Notes under the pieces: model-generated
Database searches by the model: none
Seen by the model: only the letters and a program-made list of their open reading frames with translations
What the model was told of the DNA's origin: nothing
Shown here: positions 8,155 through 15,560 of the stretch, in pieces
Numbering within the stretch: the first letter of the stretch is position 1
How the letters are laid out: every line of letters starts with the position of its first letter
Position numbers and translations under genes: made by a program
DNA from: Deltaproteobacteria bacterium
Lineage (GTDB): Bacteria > Desulfobacterota > GWC2-55-46
Direction of reading: 5' to 3'
Assembly: GCA_016213015.1 (NCBI GenBank)
Contig: JACRCE010000023.1
Coordinates: 1-50,479 of the forward strand
DNA length: 50,479 nt

Positions 8155-9258
8155 TTACAACGGATGAACGCTTATTGAAATAGGCCACGCATAGGTGCCG
8201 GGACGAACGTCGCTGGAAAGCACGAATCTATAGCTCAACTCCCTTGTCTCCGGTCTTGTGCCGGTATACTGCTGGGCCGCCCACCCGTTGTCCATGCTTA
8301 TCTGTACCTCGTTTTGCAGCCCGGTAACGATGACCTCCCTGAACGGACCGTTCAAACCGTTGAACGATACGACGTAACCGGAACGAGAGTTGTTCTTTAC
8401 TTCAAGGAGCGTGGCGGCCTTGACCTCGACCCAGCCGCGCTTGGCGTCCGCGTTCGTTATCAAAATCTCTTGATTCTGATGGAGCAGTTTTAGCTCTGCC
8501 CTTGCCTTTATTACGGCTGAGACGAATACCTTTGCGCCGCGCATCCGCGCGTCGGCTTGTGCCGCATAGCCGGGCGCGGCAATGCCTGCGGAGGAAAGGG
8601 CAAGAGAGGCCGTGAGAGCGGCAATGACCAGCTTGCGCTGAATCTTGAGGGCGTGTTCGACATGATGCGGCTTGACATACCCGGCCTCGACGAGCACCTC
8701 GCCGATGCGCTTGCCGGTTCCTGATTGAGCCTCAAGGGATTCATCAAGCTGCGCTCTTGTAATATAGCCCGCGGCAACGAGTATCTCCCCGAGCCTCAGC
8801 TTGGTAACGGTATCCGCATCGGCCTGATACCTCTGAAAGGCAAGCGCGGCGTTTATCTCATCCTCGGTAAACAGGCCGCGCCTTACGAGGATGCCGCCTA
8901 TCTTCTCCCGCGTTTTTTCCTGCTCGGCCAATGCGCTCTCAACGTCGGCGCGGGTTATACGTCCGGTCTGAATAAGTATCTCGCCGAGCCGCTCAGGCTC
9001 GCCCGCCGCCGTCTTGAGCGCGCCTTCAAGCTGGGCAAGGTCGTTTTGTATGGCAAGAACCGCGTTCAGTACTGTCCGGTCTATGGCCCCGTTGTTTACG
9101 AGTATCTCTCCGAGCTGAACGCCGCTGTGAGCCTGCTCGACGAGCGCCTTGTTAAGGTCGTCCTGTGTGATAAAACCGGCGTCAAGCAATATCCGGCCGA
9201 TAGGACGCTTGGTGAGCATCTTCAGATGATCTATCGCATAGTTGCCTTGATGTCTCAT
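8155..9258 (-). CDS. MshEN-like repeat protein fused to an exported domain
   Basis: The 367-residue protein has two very different halves. Residues 19-207 hold six 24-residue motifs (19-42, 48-71, 90-113, 119-142, 155-178, 184-207) of the form (R/K)(L/I)G.(I/V)L...G.(I/V)(T/x)...(L/V)..AL..Q. They form three pairs with 29-residue periods and resemble the c-di-GMP-binding MshEN/GspE N-terminal motif. A stretch from about 208 to 233 (KLVIAALTASLALSS, ending in small residues) looks like a signal peptide or membrane anchor placed inside the protein. The remaining 130 residues look like a beta-rich exported domain ending GTYAWPISISVHPL, similar in style to pilin-type sandwich ends. It follows two spore coat U genes on the same strand. 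Function unknown; a c-di-GMP-sensing surface component is an inference. Confidence 0.7.
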   Translation of the reverse strand: MRHQGNYAIDHLKMLTKRPIGRILLDAGFITQDDLNKALVEQAHSGVQLGEILVNNGAIDRTVLNAVLAIQNDLAQLEGALKTAAGEPERLGEILIQTGRITRADVESALAEQEKTREKIGGILVRRGLFTEDEINAALAFQRYQADADTVTKLRLGEILVAAGYITRAQLDESLEAQSGTGKRIGEVLVEAGYVKPHHVEHALKIQRKLVIAALTASLALSSAGIAAPGYAAQADARMRGAKVFVSAVIKARAELKLLHQNQEILITNADAKRGWVEVKAATLLEVKNNSRSGYVVSFNGLNGPFREVIVTGLQNEVQISMDNGWAAQQYTGTRPETRELSYRFVLSSDVRPGTYAWPISISVHPL

Positions 9259-9302
9259 AACCTTCCCTATCCATTATACCGCCAAACGAGCATAGTCGCA
9301 AC

Positions 9303-9758
9303 TCAAGGCAAAATCGTTATAACCACGGTATCCGAGTAAAGACCTGCCGACAGGTCCTGATAATCAATGCCCTTCACCGTGCCGATTACGGTTAGATTAT
9401 ATAACACGTTCTTATTTGCAAAGCCGCCCGTCGGATTAAGGGCAAGTGTATACGGCAGATACTCGACCGGCGCCACGGCCCCGTTCATCATCCTGTTGAA
9501 GCCCGGGCCGGTTTCGTACATCCCTGAGTCATGGGTTATCGTATAGGCGGCAGGATAGTCCGCTGGCGGGCCGCCCTTGCAGACAAAGGTCATGATAGCG
9601 CTGACGTTGACGTCAACCGGGTTGGCCTGATTAAGCGTGCCGAAGCTCAACGCCGTCGGGCCTGCTCCTACGCTGAACTTGCACGCGACCGCAAAGGCGT
9701 TGGACGCGCTCAGAAGGAAGACAACGGAGAGGATTAAACATAGCGGACTTTTTTTCAT
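9303..9758 (-). CDS. Spore coat U domain secreted protein (pilin-like), second copy
   Basis: The 151-residue protein begins MKKSPLCLILSVVFLLSA, a signal peptide cleaved after about AFA. The mature part has the spore coat U/Csu pilin features: an early cysteine (AVACKFSVG), a conserved ALSFGTLNQ strand, a second cysteine (FVCKGG) and the terminal strand GLYSDTVVITILP. The frame extends upstream to 9839, but only the start at 9758 gives a signal peptide. Such proteins build chaperone-usher-type surface fibres, yet no chaperone or usher gene is in the window. It is co-directional with the related gene at 9901-10371, 142 bases away. Confidence 0.85.
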   Translation of the reverse strand: MKKSPLCLILSVVFLLSASNAFAVACKFSVGAGPTALSFGTLNQANPVDVNVSAIMTFVCKGGPPADYPAAYTITHDSGMYETGPGFNRMMNGAVAPVEYLPYTLALNPTGGFANKNVLYNLTVIGTVKGIDYQDLSAGLYSDTVVITILP

Positions 9759-9900
9759 TCGGCTATTACCCGCGTTGACGTCAAACGGAAGACATACCCA
9801 TACCCAACGATATTTTACCATAAGTTGAAAAAGGGACAACCTTCTTTATGAAAGCTATCCCTTTTCAAACGCAACCCGATATTCTTGAGCGGACTTCCCG

Positions 9901-10371
9901 TTATGGCGTGAGCGTGAACGTAACGATGTCGGCGTACGCGCCTGCTGGCGCGTTGACGTAGACCGCGTTTGTTATCGTGCCGGTCAGCGCCGACGTAATG
10001 GTGCTCGTCTTGCCGAGACCTGAACCTGACGAATTCGTATAGGCAATCGTATAAGCCATGGTATCCGCGCCGCTTACGAGCGTGCCGGAAAATGAGCCGT
10101 CCGCGACCGCCGGGTTGGTTTCATCGCCAAGGACATAGGCCGCGTTCTTGGTGCACCAGAAGACAAGGTTGCCGGTGGCAACCGCGTCCGTTGCCAGCGT
10201 CTGATCAAGCGCGCCGAATGCGAGCGCCGGGGTCGCGCTGAATTGACATGTGCCGGCTATCGAGGCGCTGACGTTGACGTTGGTGGTTGCCGCCATGGCG
10301 CTTGCGGAGCCGAATAACAAAATGGCTGCGGCCATTGCAAGAAGTTTCTTCATCCCTTTTTTCTTTTTCAT
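9901..10371 (-). CDS. Spore coat U domain secreted protein (pilin-like), first copy
   Basis: The 156-residue product starts MKKKKGMKKLLAMAAAIL, a signal peptide ending near AMAA. The pilin-like domain has GTCQFSATPALAFGALDQ, a second cysteine in FWCTKNA and the end GAYADIVTFTLTP. The start at 10371 is supported by GGAGGG five bases upstream; the frame continues to 10434 without a second signal. It is the first gene of the leftward surface operon, behind a strong promoter and a leader hairpin. The downstream neighbour is a diverged paralogue. Assembly partners are not in the window. Confidence 0.87.
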   Translation of the reverse strand: MKKKKGMKKLLAMAAAILLFGSASAMAATTNVNVSASIAGTCQFSATPALAFGALDQTLATDAVATGNLVFWCTKNAAYVLGDETNPAVADGSFSGTLVSGADTMAYTIAYTNSSGSGLGKTSTITSALTGTITNAVYVNAPAGAYADIVTFTLTP

Positions 10372-10472
10372 AGTACCCTCCTCTTTTTTGTGATGGCGTT
10401 CCGGTTGTTTATGTTGCGCGCCCTTGCTTGACACATAAGATAGTTATCGGCTGGATTGAATGGAACTTGAAT

Positions 10473-10508
10473 AAAAAAAGCCTGTATCAGGACTCCCTGA
10501 CTCAGGCT
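10473..10508 (-). terminator. Terminator-like hairpin in the leader of the spore coat U operon
   Basis: On the minus strand AGCCTG-AG-TCAGG pairs with CCTGA-TA-CAGGCT around the loop GAGT and is followed by seven T. It lies about 55-90 bases after the predicted transcription start and about 100 bases before the gene. It could be an attenuator, or the end of a small RNA of about 95 nucleotides. No known riboswitch was recognised upstream of it. Confidence 0.65.
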
Positions 10509-10568
10509 GTCATCGCCGGATAGGCGCCGTCGTCAGCGCGCAGAGCTTCAAATTACTTAGTTTAGACT

Positions 10569-10596
10569 ACTATATCATGCTTTATATTATTGTCAA
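10569..10596 (-). promoter_or_regulatory. Sigma-70-type promoter of the leftward surface operon
   Basis: On the minus strand TTGACA (10596-10591) and TATAGT (10574-10569) are separated by 16 bases in an A+T-rich stretch. Transcription would begin near 10562, giving a leader of about 190 bases before the gene at 10371. Confidence 0.65.
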
Positions 10597-10724
10597 GCAT
10601 TTTGTTGATTGACATAGTGCGCGGCCACGGGCTGGACACAGGCATGGACACGCCTGAACACAGGCCGGCCATCGATCAAACCAAACAAAAGACTTTCAAC
10701 TTGCGGCCGCCTCGCATTCCTGTC

Positions 10725-10870
10725 AGGGAAACTCTGATTAATTCTTATTTTGTCATTGCGAATTGCCCTCCTTACCAAGGAGGGGGGACAGGGGGAGGTC
10801 GGAAAAGGTACGACGACCCCTCCATGCCTCCCCTTGAAAAAAGGGGAGGAGCTTGAAGACGAGATTCTGC
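10725..10870. repeat. Degenerate copy of outer repeat A
   Basis: AGGGAAACTCTGATTAATTC followed by TTATTTTGTCATTGCGA matches the end of the repeats at 5553-5750 and 27778-27978, and CTTGAAGACGAGATTCT matches the other half. The 72-bp element is absent. In its place are two G+C-rich hairpins (10766-10784 CCCTCCTT/AAGGAGGG and 10827-10849 CCTCCCCTT/AAGGGGAGG). The remainder of the gap between the divergent operons (10597-10724) shows nothing recognisable. Confidence 0.6.
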
Positions 10871-10882
10871 AACATTTAAGGC

Positions 10883-10911
10883 TTGAGCTTCTTACGGCGA
10901 TGCGCTATGAT
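10883..10911 (+). promoter_or_regulatory. Sigma-70-type promoter before the LuxR-type regulator
   Basis: TTGAGC (10883-10888) and TATGAT (10906-10911) are separated by 17 bases and lie about 40 bases before the ATG at 10953. It is the likely promoter of the regulator gene. Confidence 0.6.
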
Positions 10912-10952
10912 ACAGTAGTGATGATATTTACATCCGGTTCAAGGGCCTCGGC

Positions 10953-11585
10953 ATGAAGACACGATTGATACTTGCTTTCAGCAACATGATCTTCTCGGAA
11001 GGCATAGAGGCGCTTGTGCGCGGCGACAAGGACATCTCCATCATCCGCACCCTCAAATCAGGACAAGAATATCCTGTATCCACGCTTGAATCCTCGAAGC
11101 CCGATGTGATACTTACCGATCTGCAGACCTTGTACAACTCCTTCCCCGACCTTGACAAGTCCGCATGGAGACCGCGCTTCCTGCTCGTTGACACATGTTG
11201 CGGCATGGAAAACCTCGTCTCGGCCCTGCTCAAGAAGAACGTAAGCGGCGTGCTTATGCCCGACGCGGACGTTCAAATGCTCAGAAAGGCGGTAAAGGCC
11301 GTGGCGCGAGAAGAGGTCTGGGTGGACAAACAGACGATCAAGAACCTGCTCTTCGGAGTCAACGCCGTCAACAGGAGCAAGACTGCGGCCCTTGCGGACA
11401 GGGAAAAAGAGATAGTCGCCCTCATAGGCGAGGGTTTGAGAAACAAGGAGATCGCCCAGAGGCTGCACATAAGCGAACCGACGGTCAAGACGCACCTGAA
11501 CAGAATCTTCCAAAAACTGAATCTCAAGGCGCGCACCGAGCTTATGAGCTATGCCCTGAAGAACGCCGCGCCGAATAGGCTGTAG
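10953..11585 (+). CDS. LuxR/NarL-type regulator with degenerate receiver domain
   Basis: The 210-residue protein has an N-terminal receiver-like domain and a C-terminal GerE/LuxR helix-turn-helix (about 142-205: LADREKEIVALIGEGLRNKE, AQRLHISEPTVKTHLNRIF). The position of the phosphorylated aspartate is kept (D56 in VILTDLQ), but the acidic pair normally found near residue 9 is missing (LILAFSNM). Conventional Mg-dependent phosphorylation is therefore doubtful. A strong intrinsic terminator follows, so it is probably transcribed alone. Placed at the head of the EPS locus, it is a candidate activator or repressor of that locus or of the divergent surface operon. Confidence 0.85.
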   Translation: MKTRLILAFSNMIFSEGIEALVRGDKDISIIRTLKSGQEYPVSTLESSKPDVILTDLQTLYNSFPDLDKSAWRPRFLLVDTCCGMENLVSALLKKNVSGVLMPDADVQMLRKAVKAVAREEVWVDKQTIKNLLFGVNAVNRSKTAALADREKEIVALIGEGLRNKEIAQRLHISEPTVKTHLNRIFQKLNLKARTELMSYALKNAAPNRL

Positions 11586-11634
11586 ACTGTAGACTGTTAG
11601 GTAGACCTCTTTTAATCCTAACATCCTACAGCCT
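11577..11634. repeat. Inverted repeat at the 3' end of the regulator gene
   Basis: AGGCTGTAGACTGTAGACTG and the following TTAGG pair with CCTAACATCCTACAGCCT, apart from one extra 7-base unit. It lies directly before the intrinsic terminator. A related inverted repeat built on the same words occurs at 17572-17650. Confidence 0.5.
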
Positions 11635-11680
11635 AAAGGATTACAACCATCCGGCTGATTTGGTTGTAATCCTTTTTTTA
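11635..11680 (+). terminator. Intrinsic terminator
   Basis: AAAGGATTACAACC pairs perfectly with GGTTGTAATCCTTT around a 13-base loop and runs into a T-tract. It separates the regulator gene from the EPS operon proper. Confidence 0.9.
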
Positions 11681-11730
11681 TCTTTTTCATACCATAAGTA
11701 GTATTGCAATCAAGGACGAATTAAGGTAAA

Positions 11731-12162
11731 TTGTGCCACGTTGAACGGAACGACGAGTTACCTGAGGAAAACGGCCTTGTGGAGATAAGAATCTGTCCGA
11801 AATGCGGCAAGGTGTTTTACGCGCTCATCAATGCCGAATGCCTGATCTGCCACCACTGCAACCATCTGCTGTATGACCAGCGCGCGGCTGAAAGGATACC
11901 GGTGTCCGTTGACTTTATCTTTCATCGGAAAAGCGCGCAGGTATCCGCAACACTTGAAGACTACTCGGCAACCGGCGTGAGGATTGCCTACTCCGGCAAG
12001 GCCCTTGAGATAGACGCCGTTATCGGGCTGGACATAGTGGACATCGAGCAACTGGCCATAGACATGACTGCAAAGACGGTCTGGACGAAGCGCCTTGCAA
12101 TCGACACAAAGACGAAAAACGCGGCCTTTGAGAGCGGCTTGAGGCTTATAAAAGAATGCTGA
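11731..12162 (+). CDS. PilZ-domain protein with N-terminal zinc-ribbon-like segment
   Basis: The 143-residue protein has a Cys4-type segment at about 22-43 (CPKCGKVF, then CLICHHC), likely binding zinc. A PilZ-like domain follows (QRAAERIPVSVDF, then LEDYSATGVRI), the c-di-GMP-binding fold. The arginines and the SxxG element are recognisable but not a perfect match to the canonical RxxxR...(D/N)xSxxG. Start is TTG at 11731 after TTAAGG; GTG at 11779 is an alternative. It overlaps the next gene's reading frame slightly, suggesting it is first in the EPS operon, where it could link c-di-GMP to polysaccharide export. Confidence 0.75.
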   Translation: MCHVERNDELPEENGLVEIRICPKCGKVFYALINAECLICHHCNHLLYDQRAAERIPVSVDFIFHRKSAQVSATLEDYSATGVRIAYSGKALEIDAVIGLDIVDIEQLAIDMTAKTVWTKRLAIDTKTKNAAFESGLRLIKEC

Positions 12163-12176
12163 TAAAGGAGACGCCG

Positions 12177-12959
12177 GTGGCTATCGCTTCAGGACATGTC
12201 AACATGTATGCGTTGCTCGGTCGCGCGCGTGTGCCCGCGCTTTGTTTATTTCTCGCAACGGCCTTCACAGGCGCGGCTTATGGTCTGGATAAGGCGCAGG
12301 CAAAACCAGAGCTTCAGCCCAAGCAGGAATTAAAGTCTTCTCAAGCCGCTGACGTTAAGGCAAAGGAAGGCGCAAAAACAGGGCAAACGAAACCGGAGCC
12401 GAAGACCGCGCCCGCGGCTGATGACAAGGCAAAGGACGCGCCGGGCCGGAGCGAATCGAGGACAGTTGCGCCGGACTACGTAATAGGCTCGGAAGACGTG
12501 CTTGAGATAGCGGTCTGGAAGAACGCGGAACTTACAAAGGTCGTAAACGTGAGACCGGACGGAAGGATATCTCTCCCGCTGATCGGGGACGTGGCCGCCG
12601 CCGGGCTTACCCCTGTCGAGCTGCATGACGCGATCGTCGCAAGGCTCAAGGAGTATCAGGACACGGCGATAGTATCGGTCATCGTGAACTCCGTGAACTC
12701 ATACAGGATATTCATGCTCGGAGAGGTCAAGACCCCGGGCGCGCATCAATTGAAGACGAAAACAACCGTGATACAGGCCATAGCCATTGCCGGAGGCTTC
12801 ACCCAATACGCCTCCCGGAACAAGATGGTCATAATAAGGAAATCGCCGGACGGCAAAGGCGTCAGGATTCCGGTGCCGTTCGACGACATAGTGCAATCGG
12901 ACGAGTCCACCAACAAAAACTTATACCTGTTGCCGGGAGACACGATATTTGTTCCTTGA
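12177..12959 (+). CDS. Polysaccharide export protein (Wza/EpsA-like), XrtA-type EPS locus
   Basis: This is an outer-membrane/periplasmic polysaccharide export protein. A signal-like hydrophobic stretch (ARVPALCLFLATAFTGAA) precedes a lysine/proline/alanine-rich linker. The Poly_export domain follows (DYVIGSEDVLEIAVWKN, NVRPDGRISLPLIGDV), then one SLBB-type domain (RIFMLGEVKTPGAHQL) and the end YLLPGDTIFVP. GTG at 12177 is preferred because AAAGGAG lies six bases upstream; an ATG at 12156 in the same frame overlaps the previous gene. No lipobox cysteine is evident, unlike Wza. It is followed by barrel, chain-length and kinase genes, the standard order in exosortase-linked EPS loci. Confidence 0.9.
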   Translation: MAIASGHVNMYALLGRARVPALCLFLATAFTGAAYGLDKAQAKPELQPKQELKSSQAADVKAKEGAKTGQTKPEPKTAPAADDKAKDAPGRSESRTVAPDYVIGSEDVLEIAVWKNAELTKVVNVRPDGRISLPLIGDVAAAGLTPVELHDAIVARLKEYQDTAIVSVIVNSVNSYRIFMLGEVKTPGAHQLKTKTTVIQAIAIAGGFTQYASRNKMVIIRKSPDGKGVRIPVPFDDIVQSDESTNKNLYLLPGDTIFVP

Positions 12960-14130
12960 TTATCTTCATCCATCCGCCGGAAAAACGGCAGTCGGCCTGC
13001 TGGCGCTCGTTGCGCTCTTGCCGGCATGGCGCGTTGCCGAGTGCGGCGAACTCAAGGCAACGCCTTCGATATCGATTGACGAACGATACGACACCAACCC
13101 GTACGGAAGGTCAAGAACCGAGGCGGTCGACCCGGACTTCGTAACCAAGCTTGCGCCCTCGCTCAGCGCCGCTTATGACGCAAGGGACGCCAAGATCAAC
13201 GCCGCGTACAGACTCAACGCCGCGTTTTACAGCCAAAGGTCTCCTTACAGCAGCATCGGGCACAACTTAAACCTCGGTCTGAACACGGAGATTTCAAACA
13301 AGACTACTATGAGCCTGAATAACGTATATAACCACGCCAAGACGTCCGTGTACGACGCCGACGAGATACACACCGGTTTCGATACGGTCTCGACCGACGC
13401 GCTCACGGCCTCGGCTGAACACAAGATAGACGCCCGCTTAACCGCCACAATCGCGCTTTCGGAAAACTTTTACGTATACAAGGCCTCCGACAAAATAGAC
13501 TCTAGGAGGGACGGCGCCGCCTTCGGCGGACGATACGACGCGGGCAATGACAGACTGCTTAGCGCGTCCTACGGATACGGCAATACCGTATTTGAAACGC
13601 CGGGGGGCGCCAATACCACCGAGACGCACACAATACGCGCCGGTCTTGCCGACAACTCGAGCCGGACCATGAACTTCAACCTCGGCGCCGGCGCGGTCTA
13701 CAACCCGGATAGAGAGTCCGGAAGATACGACTGGAACGGCGACGCCGGCGTTGCCGGAACGTTTGAAAGGTCGAGCGCGACATTGTCGTATAAGCGCGGC
13801 ATAGCGCACGGCGCGGGACTGGTCTCTGAACAGACCACGAGCGAGACCGTATCGGCCGGATGGAAAACGGAGATGAGCAACGACCTGGGGCTGGATATCA
13901 CAGGTTCGACGAACAGGAATCGCTCCAAACCCGAACACACGATAGACGCCAAATCTTATAACGCCGGGGCATCGGTGCGCTGGAAGGCGTACTCGTGGCT
14001 CAACGCGGCCATCGGCTATTCGCGCATGAGGCAATGGGGCGACGGAGCGGTCGAGACAAGGGACGTCGAACAGGACGCGGTTTTCATCACGCTTACCGCA
14101 ACTGGAGCCGAATGGAGGGGTTCGCTATAA
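12949..14130 (+). CDS. Outer-membrane beta-barrel protein of the EPS locus
   Basis: The 393-residue protein has an N-terminal signal-like segment (VGLLALVALLPAWRVAECG). Alternating polar/aromatic strands follow throughout, such as ATPSISIDERYDTNPYG, INAAYRLNAAFYS and LSASYGYGNTVFETP, which is the look of a beta-barrel. It corresponds in position and style to the PEP-CTERM/XrtA system-associated barrel protein and probably forms the outer-membrane exit for the polysaccharide. The start is TTG at 12949, overlapping the export gene by 11 bases; no ATG is available near the signal sequence. Composition is rich in Asp, Asn, Tyr and Thr. Confidence 0.8.
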   Translation: MFLDYLHPSAGKTAVGLLALVALLPAWRVAECGELKATPSISIDERYDTNPYGRSRTEAVDPDFVTKLAPSLSAAYDARDAKINAAYRLNAAFYSQRSPYSSIGHNLNLGLNTEISNKTTMSLNNVYNHAKTSVYDADEIHTGFDTVSTDALTASAEHKIDARLTATIALSENFYVYKASDKIDSRRDGAAFGGRYDAGNDRLLSASYGYGNTVFETPGGANTTETHTIRAGLADNSSRTMNFNLGAGAVYNPDRESGRYDWNGDAGVAGTFERSSATLSYKRGIAHGAGLVSEQTTSETVSAGWKTEMSNDLGLDITGSTNRNRSKPEHTIDAKSYNAGASVRWKAYSWLNAAIGYSRMRQWGDGAVETRDVEQDAVFITLTATGAEWRGSL

Positions 14131-15560
14131 TGACTCAGGCCGGGAAAAACATCTTCGATTATCTTGAGATAGTAAAAAGGCGCAAATGGCTCATCGCCGT
14201 TCCTCTCCTCGCCGGCGCGGGCGCGGGCGCGGTCATAGGCTACGCAATGCCCGCCTACTACCGTTCCACGACGCTCATAATGGTGGACGAGCAACAGGTG
14301 CCGCAGAGCTACGTTACCCCGACGGACACCACGCCGATTGAAAAGAGGCTCAGCGCCATAAACCAGCAGATAATGAGCAGGACACAGCTTGAAAAGATAG
14401 TGGACGACTTCAAGCTGTACGAAACCGGACAGGCTGCGCAACCGGCCGGCCTCAAAGCGCGCTTGAAGGCAACGTTGGGCATGACCGCGAGCAAACCTCT
14501 TACCAAGGAGGACGCCGTGGAGATGCTGCGCTCCGACATCGGCATAAACGTGGTTGACGTCGGGGGCGGCAAGAAACTCGGCAACGCCTTCAAGATCAGC
14601 TACTCCGGGAGCGATCCGTACCTGACCATGCAGGTTACGAACACCATCGCCTCGCTGTTCATAGACGAAAATCTCAAACAGCGCGAAAGATACGCGGAAG
14701 GCACCTCGGACTTTCTCGCCAACGAGCTTGACAAGGCAAAGCACGAGCTTGAGCAACAGGAACAGACGCTAAGGAGATTCAAGGAGTCCCGCATGGGGAG
14801 CCTCCCTGAGCAACTCGACGCCAATCTCAGGACGCTCGACAGGCTCCAGACCGAACTTCAATCCGTTACCGGTTCATTGAAGACCACTTACGTGAGCGAA
14901 TTGGACAGGCTCAAATCCGAGCTGGCGGCGCTGACCGCGACATACAAGGAAAACTACCCGGACGTGGTAACGCTGAAAAACCGCATCAAGGAGCTTGAGG
15001 AGCAGATGACCTCGAACGTCGCCGCTCAACCCGACGCAACGGGCAAGCCCGTTACAGATGCGCCGGCCGACATAATGTCGCTCAAGACGCGGGAGGCGAA
15101 ACTGCGGCAACAGATAAAGGCTTACGAGGCGCGCGTCGAGACCGCGCCGGCCAACGAGCAGAGGCTTGCCGACATAAAGCGCGACTACAGCATATCTCTC
15201 CAGAACTATCAGTCGCTCCTTGAAAAAAAACTCGGCGCCAGACTTGCCGAAAATCTGGAAAAAAGACAGAAGGGCGAAAAGTTCAGGGTCATAGACCCGG
15301 CCAACCTGCCGCAAAGGCCGTATAAGCCGGATAGAGTGAGCATCACGTTCACGGGACTGGCCGCGGGCGGTGTAGTTGGAGCCGGTTTGGCGCTTTTGTT
15401 TGAGTTCCTCAACCCGGCCTTCAGAAAACCGGAGGAGCTTGCCGGCCTTTTCGACAAGGAAGTGCTGGCCGTCATACCGCACTTTACCGGCTGGGCCGGC
15501 GAGCCGGCTGGAAAAAAATCCGGTCTTTTCAGAACCGTAAAGGACAGACAAGCGTCATGA
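14130..15560 (+). CDS. Wzz-type polysaccharide chain-length determinant, XrtA-associated
   Basis: The protein of 476 residues begins MTQAGKNIFDYLEIVKRRKW with a first membrane helix (WLIAVPLLAGAGAGAVIGYA). A long periplasmic coiled-coil region follows (DFLANELDKAKHELEQQEQ onwards), and a second helix near 410-430 is preceded by the proline-rich DPANLPQRPYKPD. This is the Wzz/GumC-like layout without a fused kinase. The frame extends upstream to 13995 inside the barrel gene, but the ATG at 14130 overlaps the barrel's TAA by one base and matches the family start. It would set glycan chain length with the BY-kinase at 16582. Confidence 0.92.
   Translation: MTQAGKNIFDYLEIVKRRKWLIAVPLLAGAGAGAVIGYAMPAYYRSTTLIMVDEQQVPQSYVTPTDTTPIEKRLSAINQQIMSRTQLEKIVDDFKLYETGQAAQPAGLKARLKATLGMTASKPLTKEDAVEMLRSDIGINVVDVGGGKKLGNAFKISYSGSDPYLTMQVTNTIASLFIDENLKQRERYAEGTSDFLANELDKAKHELEQQEQTLRRFKESRMGSLPEQLDANLRTLDRLQTELQSVTGSLKTTYVSELDRLKSELAALTATYKENYPDVVTLKNRIKELEEQMTSNVAAQPDATGKPVTDAPADIMSLKTREAKLRQQIKAYEARVETAPANEQRLADIKRDYSISLQNYQSLLEKKLGARLAENLEKRQKGEKFRVIDPANLPQRPYKPDRVSITFTGLAAGGVVGAGLALLFEFLNPAFRKPEELAGLFDKEVLAVIPHFTGWAGEPAGKKSGLFRTVKDRQAS

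Noticed and set aside
10467-10562. GEMM-type c-di-GMP riboswitch before the spore coat U gene
   Set aside because: The hallmark conserved segments of the GEMM aptamer could not be found; only a structured leader with terminator is supported.
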